This document shows positions 25,270 to 31,892 of a stretch of 44,686 bases of DNA, piece after piece (position 1 is the first letter of the stretch; each line of letters starts with the position of its first letter). This DNA is from Kiritimatiellia bacterium (GTDB taxonomy: Bacteria; Verrucomicrobiota; Kiritimatiellia; RFP12; UBA1067). The notes below the pieces were generated by a model that saw nothing but the letters and a program-made list of their open reading frames with translations, searched no databases and was not told the origin of the DNA. The stretch spans positions 1-44,686 of the forward strand of contig JAFWKK010000046.1 in assembly GCA_017514235.1 (NCBI GenBank). Direction: 5' to 3'. The position numbers and the translations under genes were made by a program.

Positions 25270-26158
25270 TTGCGTCCGCGACGAGAGTGACGAGACCGTT
25301 CTCGTTCTTCTCATCAAGCCACGCCCACTGCCCGTTCGGGTTTAGCTCCAGGAACCAGAGCTCGCCGCCCTTCCTGATGAAGTCGAAGCGCCCGAACCTA
25401 TAGCCGGTCTCGTTCATGAAGCCCCTGATGGCGCGTTCGTCATCTGCCGACAGCGAGCACTTCGGCCATGCAGTCGGGTTTACGATGATCGACTTTCGCG
25501 AATCTTCGCCGTCAAACGAGTCTCGCGACGCATTTGCCGCATACGTCTTACCGTCAATATATACGACCGTCACCTCCTCCTCGCCTTCAATCCTCTCCTG
25601 CACAAACCAAGGATAGCTTAAGTCAAGGGCGCAAGGATCCACCTCCTTAACGAAAAACACTTTATCCGTGCCAATAGGTGTCTGCGTCATTGATTTGGCG
25701 ACCCATCTGCCACGCTTCAACTCTTCGGACAGTTCTCCGTGGAAGAAGTGCCAAGATGCAACATGAAAATATTTCTCTGCGACAAGTAACTGGCGCAGCT
25801 TTCCGTACTTGTTGTTCTGGCTGCGTACCAGTGCCACTAGCCCCCTGCTCTGACACTCGCGGAAAAAATCGGCAAACAGCTCGTCCGTCTCCTCGCGACG
25901 CCAATTCTCGACACAGCCATGCTTCGGAACATCAATAAGGTCAAAATACATGGGCTTACGGAGATAGAATGACGTGAGGGTCTTTTCCGTAATCTCCTTG
26001 CCGGAAGTTTTGTTTATGACGCGAAATCCATTACGGTGAAAGTCCCACGCGAAGTCAACTGGCTTGTCTATGTTGAAGCGCAGGACACCATTGGCGTCCA
26101 GCTCCTTCATTACGATGTCTGTCGTTGTATCCTGGCTGCATGTGGAGATAAAAATCAT
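25190..26158 (-). CDS. graspetide ATP-grasp ligase (MvdC/MvdD-like)
   Basis: This 322-residue protein has an N-terminal pre-ATP-grasp part with ISTCSQDTTTDIVMKELDANG and FYLRKP (the usual WYRRP). The ATP-grasp domain shows KSMTQTPIG, PWFVQERIEGEEEVTVVYIDG and the metal/nucleotide site FRKGGELWFLELNPNGQWAW-like (F-I-R-K variant). FLELNPNGQWAWLD is diagnostic of microviridin-type ligases, which form side-chain ester or amide links between Ser/Thr/Lys and Asp/Glu of a precursor peptide. The precursor gene lies 107 nt upstream behind a terminator. The last 30 residues (rich in Arg, Ser, Pro) are antisense to the sigma gene and look like an extension of the family core. Weak ribosome-binding site. 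Confidence 0.88.
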   Translation of the reverse strand: MIFISTCSQDTTTDIVMKELDANGVLRFNIDKPVDFAWDFHRNGFRVINKTSGKEITEKTLTSFYLRKPMYFDLIDVPKHGCVENWRREETDELFADFFRECQSRGLVALVRSQNNKYGKLRQLLVAEKYFHVASWHFFHGELSEELKRGRWVAKSMTQTPIGTDKVFFVKEVDPCALDLSYPWFVQERIEGEEEVTVVYIDGKTYAANASRDSFDGEDSRKSIIVNPTAWPKCSLSADDERAIRGFMNETGYRFGRFDFIRKGGELWFLELNPNGQWAWLDEKNENGLVTLVADAIKAEDRQHRDRPSRQGPSPSSRAALP

Positions 26159-26212
26159 AGTTTATTCTTTGCGCTCTTTGCGTTCTTTGCGGCAGATGAT
26201 GAGATTGACGAA

Positions 26213-26238
26213 AAGGGGCTGGTGGTTGCCAGCCCCTT
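26213..26238 (-). terminator. intrinsic terminator between precursor and ligase
   Basis: On the minus strand AAGGGGCTGG (26238-26229) pairs perfectly with CCAGCCCCTT (26222-26213) around a 6-nt loop, followed by further T bases. It lies 27 nt after the precursor stop and would limit read-through into the ligase, giving more precursor than enzyme. A second small stem, TGCGGC / GCCGCA, is at 26241-26256. Confidence 0.8.
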
Positions 26239-26265
26239 GTTGCGGCTTACGCCGCAGCTAGACCT

Positions 26266-26406
26266 TCAGTCCCACGTACTTGAATCATCCATACTCTGGC
26301 CACTACCAGGTACGAAGCTATATGTGAAATTAGTAGAGGCGTTGATGTTTCCACCTCCTACGGAACCGAGACCAGAGATGCTGGTCGCGATGTCATTTGG
26401 TGTCAT
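26266..26406 (-). CDS. graspetide precursor peptide
   Basis: A 46-residue ORF lies between the ABC exporter and the ATP-grasp ligase, same strand, with GGAG 13 nt before the ATG. The N-terminal part (1-27) is a Gly/Ser/Asn-rich leader starting MTPNDIATSI. The C-terminal part, TYSFVPGSGQSMDDSSTWD, has many Ser/Thr donors and three Asp acceptors, as expected for an ester-linked core. It lacks the microviridin T-x-K-Y-P-S-D core and any double-Gly protease site that I can name with confidence (a GGG occurs at 17-19). Position, size, composition and dedicated promoter support the call; the ring pattern is unknown. Confidence 0.78.
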   Translation of the reverse strand: MTPNDIATSISGLGSVGGGNINASTNFTYSFVPGSGQSMDDSSTWD

Positions 26407-26428
26407 TTTTCTGTTTCTCCTTTACTTT

Positions 26429-26440
26429 TTGGTTAACCAA
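26429..26440 (-). promoter_or_regulatory. 12-bp perfect palindrome in the precursor leader
   Basis: TTGGTTAACCAA is a perfect palindrome located between the predicted transcription start (about 26463) and the precursor ribosome-binding site. It could be an operator or a short RNA hairpin. Confidence 0.45.
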
Positions 26441-26460
26441 GTGTAGCGGACACCTATCCG

Positions 26461-28137
26461 TTACGCCCTTATATACGAAGCCTTTTCTGGAATCTGACAA
26501 AGTATCTTCGCATCGCACATGTTGACAAGAGCGACATCGTGGCTGACAAGCAGAACTATGCGCCCGGGCGCGAGAGTGCGCAGAAGCTTTCCAAATGACG
26601 CGCACGCTTCCGCATCAAGGTGGTTTGTTACTTCGTCCAGCACCAGCACGCTTGGGTTGCGCACAAGCGCACGGGCAATCGCAAGACGTTGCATCTCACC
26701 GCCGGAGAGGGACTGCCCCTGCAATCCGAGACGTGTGCCGAGTCCGTAGGGAAGCCTTTCCACAACCTCGTCAAATCCGCTCTGCTTGGCCGCCACTTCG
26801 ACATCATCATCCATAAACACTGGATCTCGCAGGGTTATGTTGTCGCGAATCGTGCCGGTGACGAGCAGGCTGTCTTGAAAGACGATTCCAATGTTGCGCC
26901 TGAACGAGCTTTCGTCAAGCGACTTCATGGGCATTCCGTTGACAAGTATCTCGCCCGCCTTGGGTTCAAGCGAGGCAGCAGCCAGCTTTAGGAGCGTCGT
27001 CTTGCCCGTGCCGTTGGCTCCGACTATGGCGTATATCCTGCCCGCGCGAAAAGTTGCGGAAAAGTCCTTGACTACGGAACCCCCTTCAGCGCCCGGGTAG
27101 GCAAACGTTACGTTGCGGAACTCGATGGTTTCGACAGTTCCGATCTTTTCCCCGCCGCGTCTTGGCACAGAGTGCGAAAGTATCTCGCCCAGCGAGTCGA
27201 TTCCTTCGCGCAGAGACGCCGTCTCTGGCAGGAGGGAGACGATCCCCTGCACGGACTGCATGGCCGCGAGGAACAGAAGCTGGTATACGACCACATCGCC
27301 GACCGGAATCGTCCCCTTCGCGGCGAACGCGCCGGCAACGCCGAGCACCGCAATCTCGCCGATGACGAGGATAAAGCCAAGCAGCGTGCCGAAAGTTACG
27401 GTCAGGCGGTCCATGTCGCAGTTTCCGGACTTGAGAGCGCCAAGCGCCTCGCGCGGCGGATCGGCAAAGCGGCGCTCGGCGTCGAGCGTTCGGAGAAACG
27501 GGAGCGAGTGGAAGAAGTCGAAGAGCGCGGAGAAGGAGCCGTCGCTTCTTTTGCGCACTGAATGGGAGTTCGCCGCGAACCGCCGCGCAAACGGAAAGAA
27601 GAGGGCGATCGCGAGCGGGATGAACGCCATGAAGGAAAGCCCAAGCGCGGGCGAGCGCGAGTGGAGCGCAGACCCGGCGGCGAACATCGTGACGACGGCG
27701 ACGAGAAGGCGCGGATAGAGTCCGCTGACGAACCCGCCGACGGCGTATGCGTCGCGCGTCAGCTTGGCGACCAGCTCGCCGTTGGCGAGCGGAGAAAGCT
27801 CGGACGGAGAAAACTCCATGACCGCGTCTAGCACCCGATTCTGAAGTTTCAGTTCGATGTTCCTGGCGCGGGAAAGGACGAGCCTTTGGAGGCATGGCGT
27901 CAGCACGGCCCTGGCGAGCAGCAGCGCGGAGAGCGCGACGAATGGACCGGCAGGCGCCATTCCGCCGACGAGCGCGTCGATGAAGCGGCCCGTCGCAAAA
28001 GGGACGGCTATGCCTGCAACGGTTTGCGCAACAAGCAGCGGCGAATACACGAACACGACGGCAGGCGACGACATGACCGTCGCCGCCAGAAACCTCACCC
28101 GCCTGAACCCCGCAAAGGATTTGTCTTTTACCCCCAT
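26461..28137 (-). CDS. ABC exporter (fused membrane and ATPase domains)
   Basis: This 558-residue protein has an N-terminal six-helix ABC transmembrane domain (about 10-300) and a C-terminal nucleotide-binding domain: Walker A GANGTGKTT, Q-loop VFQDS, signature LSGGEMQ, Walker B LVLDEVTNHLD, H-loop SHD. No C39 peptidase domain is present, so leader removal must be done elsewhere. Gene order exporter-precursor-ligase suggests export of the modified peptide (MdnE-like role, inferred). Start ATG 28137 has GAAAGG 6 nt upstream; an ATG at 28167 is less likely. A TTGTCA-N19-TATGAA promoter overlaps its start region. Confidence 0.9.
   Translation of the reverse strand: MGVKDKSFAGFRRVRFLAATVMSSPAVVFVYSPLLVAQTVAGIAVPFATGRFIDALVGGMAPAGPFVALSALLLARAVLTPCLQRLVLSRARNIELKLQNRVLDAVMEFSPSELSPLANGELVAKLTRDAYAVGGFVSGLYPRLLVAVVTMFAAGSALHSRSPALGLSFMAFIPLAIALFFPFARRFAANSHSVRKRSDGSFSALFDFFHSLPFLRTLDAERRFADPPREALGALKSGNCDMDRLTVTFGTLLGFILVIGEIAVLGVAGAFAAKGTIPVGDVVVYQLLFLAAMQSVQGIVSLLPETASLREGIDSLGEILSHSVPRRGGEKIGTVETIEFRNVTFAYPGAEGGSVVKDFSATFRAGRIYAIVGANGTGKTTLLKLAAASLEPKAGEILVNGMPMKSLDESSFRRNIGIVFQDSLLVTGTIRDNITLRDPVFMDDDVEVAAKQSGFDEVVERLPYGLGTRLGLQGQSLSGGEMQRLAIARALVRNPSVLVLDEVTNHLDAEACASFGKLLRTLAPGRIVLLVSHDVALVNMCDAKILCQIPEKASYIRA
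26470..26500 (-). promoter_or_regulatory. precursor promoter inside the ABC exporter 3' end
   Basis: On the minus strand TTGTCA (26500-26495), 19 nt, TATATA (26475-26470). The sequence TTGTCAGATT...TTCGTATA is shared with four other sites at 28.1-31.3 kb. It lies within the last codons of the exporter gene and about 64 nt before the precursor ATG. Confidence 0.6.
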
Positions 28138-28146
28138 ATCTAACCT

Positions 28147-28177
28147 TTCATACGACGCTTTCTGCAAAATCTGACAA
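28147..28177 (-). promoter_or_regulatory. exporter promoter, divergent from element copy 1
   Basis: On the minus strand TTGTCA (28177-28172), 19 nt, TATGAA (28152-28147). Its TTGTCA box forms an inverted repeat (CTGACAA...TTGTCAG) with that of the plus-strand promoter at 28189, so the two diverging promoters may be controlled together. The exporter ATG at 28137 is about 9 nt after the -10, which makes the leader very short. Confidence 0.5.
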
Positions 28178-28188
28178 GGAAAATGTCT

Positions 28189-28270
28189 TTGTCAGATTTC
28201 GCGGTAACGGCCGTATATTAGTGTGCTCACAAGGAGCGTCCGGCAGAGAGAGCCCGGATAGGCCTGCGGA
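28189..28270 (+). ncRNA. repeated promoter-RNA element, copy 1 (3'-truncated)
   Basis: TTGTCA (28189-28194), 19 nt, TATATT (28214-28219), then a conserved stretch with GCTC...GAGC and TCCGG...CCGGA stems and AGGCCTGC. Unlike copies 2 and 3 it lacks the closing GCAGGCCT arm and U-tract, and diverges after GGCCTGCGG. It precedes the first DUF4143-type ATPase gene. Confidence 0.6.
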
Positions 28271-28378
28271 TGGGAAAAGTTTATGTGGAAACGAGGTTGC
28301 ACACTCTCCTAATAAGCAAACAATCGGGTTTCTATTGTACAAATTATCGGAATCCTAGTAGACTGATTATCGGAGTTT

Positions 28379-28387
28379 TGATATACT
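28379..28387 (+). promoter_or_regulatory. extended -10 promoter of ATPase gene 1
   Basis: TGATATACT (28379-28387), 28 nt before the ATG, in the interval between element copy 1 and the gene. The interval also has a direct repeat ATTATCGGA (28343 and 28366 area). No strong -35. Confidence 0.4.
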
Positions 28388-28414
28388 ACCAGTTGGCCAC
28401 TACGGAAGGAATGC

Positions 28415-29644
28415 ATGAACAACATCAAGAGATGGAATCTACGAGTTCTTGCTAAGGCGTTAAAAACACGCCGTGCCGTCATCATATCGGGTGCAAGACA
28501 ATGCGGTAAATCTACATTGCTTGAAATGTTCTTCAATGGCAGTGTAGAGATACGCAGCCTTGATTCCAAGCGACTTCGGGAGGCTGCGCTTCTTGATCCA
28601 CACGGGTTTGTACGTTACGATGGTGAAGGCCCGATGGTCGTAGATGAAGTGCAAAAGGCACCAGAACTCCTTTCGGAAATCAAGTTGGTCGTCGACAGAA
28701 ATCGGCGTCCTGGGCAATATGTCATAACAGGTTCGTCTGACATATATTCTGCGCCAGAATCGGACGAAAGTCTTGCTGGGCGAGTCAAGAACATACGCAT
28801 GAGAACTTTTACGCAAGGCGAGATTCAGGGCTCAGAGCCAATGTTTCTCACTAGGCTCTTTGCAAACGACTACGCCAACCGATATCCCGAGTGTGACAAG
28901 CGAACCGTGATGGGCTATGCTTTTCGCGGGGGATATCCCGAAGTGGTCGGTCTGCCACCAGACGACAGGCGCGAATGGTTTCAGGACTACATCAAGTCTT
29001 TGTTTGCCAAGGACATCAAGGACGACGAGCACATACGTCGGCAACAGGCTCTTCACGACTTGCTCAAGGCCGTTGCCGCATGGTCGTCGAAATTTGTCGA
29101 TGCCGACGCGCTTCAGACTGCGTGCGGACTTTCACGTTCCACCTACAAGGGGTATCTTGGGGCGTTGGAACGCTACTATCTGTGTGAATGCGTGGGGGCC
29201 TGGACGGGGACGGATTATGCACGTATCGGCAAACGCCCGAAATGGTATATGTGCGATACCGGACTCATGGCGGCAATGCTGAATTGGCGTGCGAAAGACA
29301 TTGAGCTCGATCCCGACAAGTCCGGCAAGATTGTTGAGACGTTTGTATTTTCCGAACTTGCCGCACAAATAGACTTGTCAGGCGATTACTCGCTCTACCA
29401 GTACCGCGACATCGACAAGCGTGAAATAGATTTCATTGTTGAGGATGCTGACGGCAATCTTGCAGGCGTTGAGGTCAAAGCCGGTTCTGGGGTCGGTAAA
29501 AATGACTTCAAGCATCTCGAATGGTTTCGCGAACATCTTGCCAGGGGGCGTAAATTCTTTGGCATCGTCCTTTATACGGGTAGAGAAACGCTTTCGTTCG
29601 GTGGTGGAATGCTAGCCGTGCCAATGTCGGTGTTGTGGTCATAG
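28415..29644 (+). CDS. AAA ATPase with DUF4143 domain (1)
   Basis: This 409-residue protein has an N-terminal AAA_14 domain with Walker A SGARQCGKST (about 25-34), Walker B MVVDEVQK (about 73-80) and sensor VITGSSD. The C-terminal DUF4143 region has a restriction-nuclease-like core (EIDFIVEDADGNLAGVEVKAG, about 343-363). It belongs to a widespread, poorly understood family of ATPases with a degenerate PD-(D/E)xK fold. Here D-x16-E-V-K is complete enough to bind metal. GGAAGGA provides a ribosome-binding site. Its paralogue follows 334 nt downstream. Confidence 0.88.
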   Translation: MNNIKRWNLRVLAKALKTRRAVIISGARQCGKSTLLEMFFNGSVEIRSLDSKRLREAALLDPHGFVRYDGEGPMVVDEVQKAPELLSEIKLVVDRNRRPGQYVITGSSDIYSAPESDESLAGRVKNIRMRTFTQGEIQGSEPMFLTRLFANDYANRYPECDKRTVMGYAFRGGYPEVVGLPPDDRREWFQDYIKSLFAKDIKDDEHIRRQQALHDLLKAVAAWSSKFVDADALQTACGLSRSTYKGYLGALERYYLCECVGAWTGTDYARIGKRPKWYMCDTGLMAAMLNWRAKDIELDPDKSGKIVETFVFSELAAQIDLSGDYSLYQYRDIDKREIDFIVEDADGNLAGVEVKAGSGVGKNDFKHLEWFREHLARGRKFFGIVLYTGRETLSFGGGMLAVPMSVLWS

Positions 29645-29697
29645 CCCGCGCCGCGAACAGGAAGAAATGTCCGTGTGCTTCACAATGCAGTAGCCTT

Positions 29698-29730
29698 GTT
29701 CGGACGCGCAGAAACGCGCCCCTTCCGAAC
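29698..29730. repeat. inverted repeat after ATPase gene 1
   Basis: GTTCGGA (29698-29704) pairs with TCCGAAC (29724-29730) and inner GCGC pairs with GCGC. It could end the upstream transcript although no clear U-tract follows. The rest of 29645-29796 shows nothing I can support as a gene. Confidence 0.45.
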
Positions 29731-29796
29731 ACGAGCCTATTTCAAGGGAGCTTATATACGAGTTGTGAGACCATCAAGGAGGACATGGGAATCCCC

Positions 29797-29923
29797 TTGT
29801 CAGATTTAGCGGCATCGGCCGTATATTAGTTTGCTCATAAGGAGCGTCCGGCAGAGAGAGCCCGGATAGGCCTGCGGCGGAAGCGTCGCACCGCGAAGTT
29901 TCCGTCAGCAGGCCTGATTTTTT
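29797..29923 (+). ncRNA. repeated promoter-RNA-terminator element, copy 2 (complete)
   Basis: TTGTCA (29797-29802), 19 nt, TATATT (29822-29827); predicted start near 29834. Stems: GCTC / GAGC, TCCGG (29847-29851) / CCGGA (29862-29866), and AGGCCTGC (29868-29875) / GCAGGCCT (29908-29915) followed by six T (29918-29923). This reads as a self-contained RNA of about 90 nt with its own promoter and intrinsic terminator, or as a conditional leader terminator for the ATPase gene. Confidence 0.65.
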
Positions 29924-29931
29924 GGTATAAT
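29924..29931 (+). promoter_or_regulatory. extended -10 promoter of ATPase gene 2
   Basis: GGTATAAT preceded by T gives the TGGTATAAT form and starts right at the end of the element's T-tract, 47 nt before ATG 29979. The same box follows copy 3 at 31443. Confidence 0.5.
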
Positions 29932-29978
29932 ACTAGCGTTCCACGGTTGGTGGACATGTCCATAAAGAAAGGAACGAT

Positions 29979-31292
29979 ATGGTATTTGACCGCGAACAGT
30001 ATCTTGCCAAGCTGACTGCAGCGAAGGGGGACGGATTCGTCAAGGTCGTCACCGGCATTCGCCGATGCGGGAAAAGCTATCTGCTTTTCACCCTCTTCAA
30101 GAACCATCTACTTGCAAGTGGCGTCAATGCTTCACATATTGTCGAGATAGCCCTTGACTCGGACGAATTCGAAGAGTTGCGTGACCCAAGGAAGTTGTCT
30201 TCGTTTGTGCGGACGAAGGTCAAGAGGCTCAGGGGACTCTGCTACGTGTTGATTGATGAGATTCAGATGTGCGAGCCGGTGAAGTCGGTTGTAGACGGGT
30301 CAAGCGCATCGATTACGTTTTACGACGTGTTGAACGGGCTGATGAAGTTGCCAGGTATCGATTTGTACGTCACAGGTTCCAATTCGAAGATGCTTTCCAA
30401 TGAAGTCGCCACGAATTTTCGGGACAGAGGAGAGGTTGTCCGCCTGCATCCGCTTTTGTTTTCCGAGTTTTTCAAGGCAAGCGGACTTAGCGAGTATCAG
30501 GCCTGGAACAGATATTTAGTGTACGGCGGGATGCCAGAAGCGGCTAACAAGACTTCGGATGCCGCACGGCGGGATTATCTTTCTGGCTTGTTCAAGACGC
30601 TGTATTTCAAGGACATTGTCGAGCACAACAATCTCAAAAACGATTATGTGCTTGGACTTCTTACAGATGTCTTGTTCAGTTCCATTGGCAGCCTCACCAA
30701 TCCGACTAGGATAGTGAAAACTCTGTTGACCGAGCAAGGCGTAAAGCCAGATGTGCATACAGTACAGCAATACCTCAAGTTCCTGTCCGAGGCATATCTT
30801 TTCTCAAAGGCCGAACGTTACGACGTAAAAGGCAGACGCTATTTGCAATATCCGAGCAAATGGTATGCGGAAGATGTAGGATTGCGCAATGCGCGTCTCA
30901 ACTATAGGCAGACGGAACGAACGCATCTCATGGAGAACATCATATACAACGAACTTGTTGCCCGGGGATGCAACGTAGATGTAGGGGTTGTAGAGGCAAA
31001 AGTATCCGGCAAAAGCGGCAAGAGGGAGCTCAGGCAATACGAGATTGACTTTGTTGTCAACACTGGATTCGAGAAGTTGTACATACAATGCGCCCTCGAA
31101 ATACCGGACGTGGAGAAACTCTCCCAAGAAACATTCAGCCTGCGAAAAACGCGAGACTCGTTTCGCAAACTTGTAGTCGTAGGTGGCGACCAGCCGCTCT
31201 ATACGAACGATGAGGGAATTTCGTTTGTCGGGATCATCCCGTTCTTGCTTGACAAGACCATACTTTCTACCGCCCTGTCAGAAATGCGCTGA
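29979..31292 (+). CDS. AAA ATPase with DUF4143 domain (2)
   Basis: This 437-residue protein has Walker A GIRRCGKSYL (about 26-35), Walker B YVLIDEIQM (about 89-97), sensor VTGSNSKML, and an arginine-finger-type region FRDRGEVVRLHPLLFSEF. The C-terminal DUF4143 part has YEIDFVVNTGFEKLYIQCALEI, where the expected E-V-K is replaced (QCALEI), so nuclease chemistry is doubtful. Same family as the gene at 28415 but clearly divergent, so this is not a recent duplication. Ribosome-binding site AAAGGA. An element copy lies upstream and another downstream. Confidence 0.88.
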   Translation: MVFDREQYLAKLTAAKGDGFVKVVTGIRRCGKSYLLFTLFKNHLLASGVNASHIVEIALDSDEFEELRDPRKLSSFVRTKVKRLRGLCYVLIDEIQMCEPVKSVVDGSSASITFYDVLNGLMKLPGIDLYVTGSNSKMLSNEVATNFRDRGEVVRLHPLLFSEFFKASGLSEYQAWNRYLVYGGMPEAANKTSDAARRDYLSGLFKTLYFKDIVEHNNLKNDYVLGLLTDVLFSSIGSLTNPTRIVKTLLTEQGVKPDVHTVQQYLKFLSEAYLFSKAERYDVKGRRYLQYPSKWYAEDVGLRNARLNYRQTERTHLMENIIYNELVARGCNVDVGVVEAKVSGKSGKRELRQYEIDFVVNTGFEKLYIQCALEIPDVEKLSQETFSLRKTRDSFRKLVVVGGDQPLYTNDEGISFVGIIPFLLDKTILSTALSEMR

Positions 31293-31316
31293 CGCGCCAA
31301 CCGCCAGCCACTCCTT

Positions 31317-31441
31317 TTGTCAGATTTCAAAGATTCGCTCGTATATTAGTGTGCTCACAACGAGCGTCCGGCAGAGAGAGCCCAGATAGGCCTGCGGCTG
31401 AGAATTCGCGTCGCGAAGTTTCCGTCAGCAGGCCTGTTTTT
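31317..31441 (+). ncRNA. repeated promoter-RNA-terminator element, copy 3
   Basis: TTGTCA (31317-31322), 19 nt, TATATT (31342-31347), then the same three stems with terminator arms AGGCCTGC (31388-31395) and GCAGGCCT (31428-31435) and five T (31437-31441). Loop sequence between the terminator arms differs from copy 2, whereas arms are unchanged. The middle stem has one mismatch (CCAGA). No ATPase gene follows; the long hairpin and the GTPase array come next. Confidence 0.65.
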
Positions 31442-31442
31442 C

Positions 31443-31451
31443 TGGTATACT
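31443..31451 (+). promoter_or_regulatory. extended -10 promoter after element copy 3
   Basis: TGGTATACT (31443-31451), placed as after copy 2. It could start a long leader transcript that runs through the hairpin at 31549 into the GTPase array. Confidence 0.45.
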
Positions 31452-31548
31452 ATTGATGCCAAGGCAAGACGGGGAAAATCCCAGATTGCCGCGGCAAGAC
31501 AGATTTCCCGCGCGGGAAGCCGAGCGAATCGGCCGAACGCGGACATGG

Positions 31549-31679
31549 GATGCGTCGCAAGAAAGCCTGAGAAACTTCACTTGTAAAGACGCAGAGAAAG
31601 GCACTGCCTTGCAAAAGCGCAGTCTCGCCTCCTCTGGTGTATCTTTACGGGCTCTCTCAGGCGCCTCTTGCGATGCATC
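31549..31679 (+). ncRNA. long structured leader / inverted repeat
   Basis: Nested complementary blocks occur in order: GATGCGTCGCAAGA (31549-31562) with 31666-31679 (13 of 14), GCCTGAGA (31565-31572) with TCTCAGGC (31655-31662), GTAAAGA (31583-31589) with TCTTTAC (31642-31648), and CAGAG (31592-31596) with CTCTG. The tip carries AAGGC / GCCTT. A stem of this length is unlikely by chance. It could be a structured 5' leader, an independent RNA or a small palindromic mobile element. Confidence 0.6.
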
Positions 31680-31733
31680 GGAGGAGGTTTCCGTTTTCCG
31701 CCCCCGCCGATATCTGGAAAGGAGCGCAAGCTC
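31678..31733 (+). repeat. 56-bp leader repeat, copy A
   Basis: Identical to 36089-36144 except for one base. It contains TTTTCC / GGAAAG and GGAGC / GCTCC stems. Further similarity (GACGCAG, then GGAG) leads to a start codon in both copies: here the 25-codon ORF at 31768, there the ycjX-like gene. Confidence 0.8.
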
Positions 31734-31767
31734 CCAGGAAGACGCAGCACGGCGAAGGAGAAAGTCG

Positions 31768-31845
31768 ATGAGTGATAGCAAACGGGTTGTCAAGCCCGAC
31801 TTTAACGTCATCAGGGAGACGACGTCTCATCGGACACTCTCATAA
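31768..31845 (+). CDS. 25-residue ORF behind leader copy A
   Basis: ATG 31768 has AAGGAG 8 nt upstream and directly follows the leader repeat, exactly as the ycjX-like gene does at 36186. The short basic peptide begins MSDSKRVVKPDFNVI. It may be a genuine small protein, a regulatory leader ORF or the truncated start of a lost gene. It ends 47 nt before the dynamin-like gene. Confidence 0.35.
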   Translation: MSDSKRVVKPDFNVIRETTSHRTLS

Positions 31846-31892
31846 CCATAAAATCCAATCCACAACAACACAAGACACCAAAGGACACCGAC

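Noticed and set aside
26036-26446. Plus-strand ORF over the graspetide precursor
   Set aside because: The minus strand has promoter, ribosome-binding site, terminator and cluster logic; the plus frame has none.
29635-29829. 64-codon ORF between the two ATPase genes
   Set aside because: It overlaps an inverted repeat and the promoter of element copy 2, and has no ribosome-binding site.
28189-31441. The three repeated elements as a CRISPR-like array
   Set aside because: Copies are 1.5-1.6 kb apart with genes between them, contain promoter and terminator parts, and no cas genes are present.
31453-31845. 130-codon ORF spanning the hairpin and leader repeat
   Set aside because: It runs through the inverted repeat and the duplicated leader, has no recognisable protein pattern and no ribosome-binding site at its start. 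Only its last 25 codons, which have a good site, are kept as a candidate.
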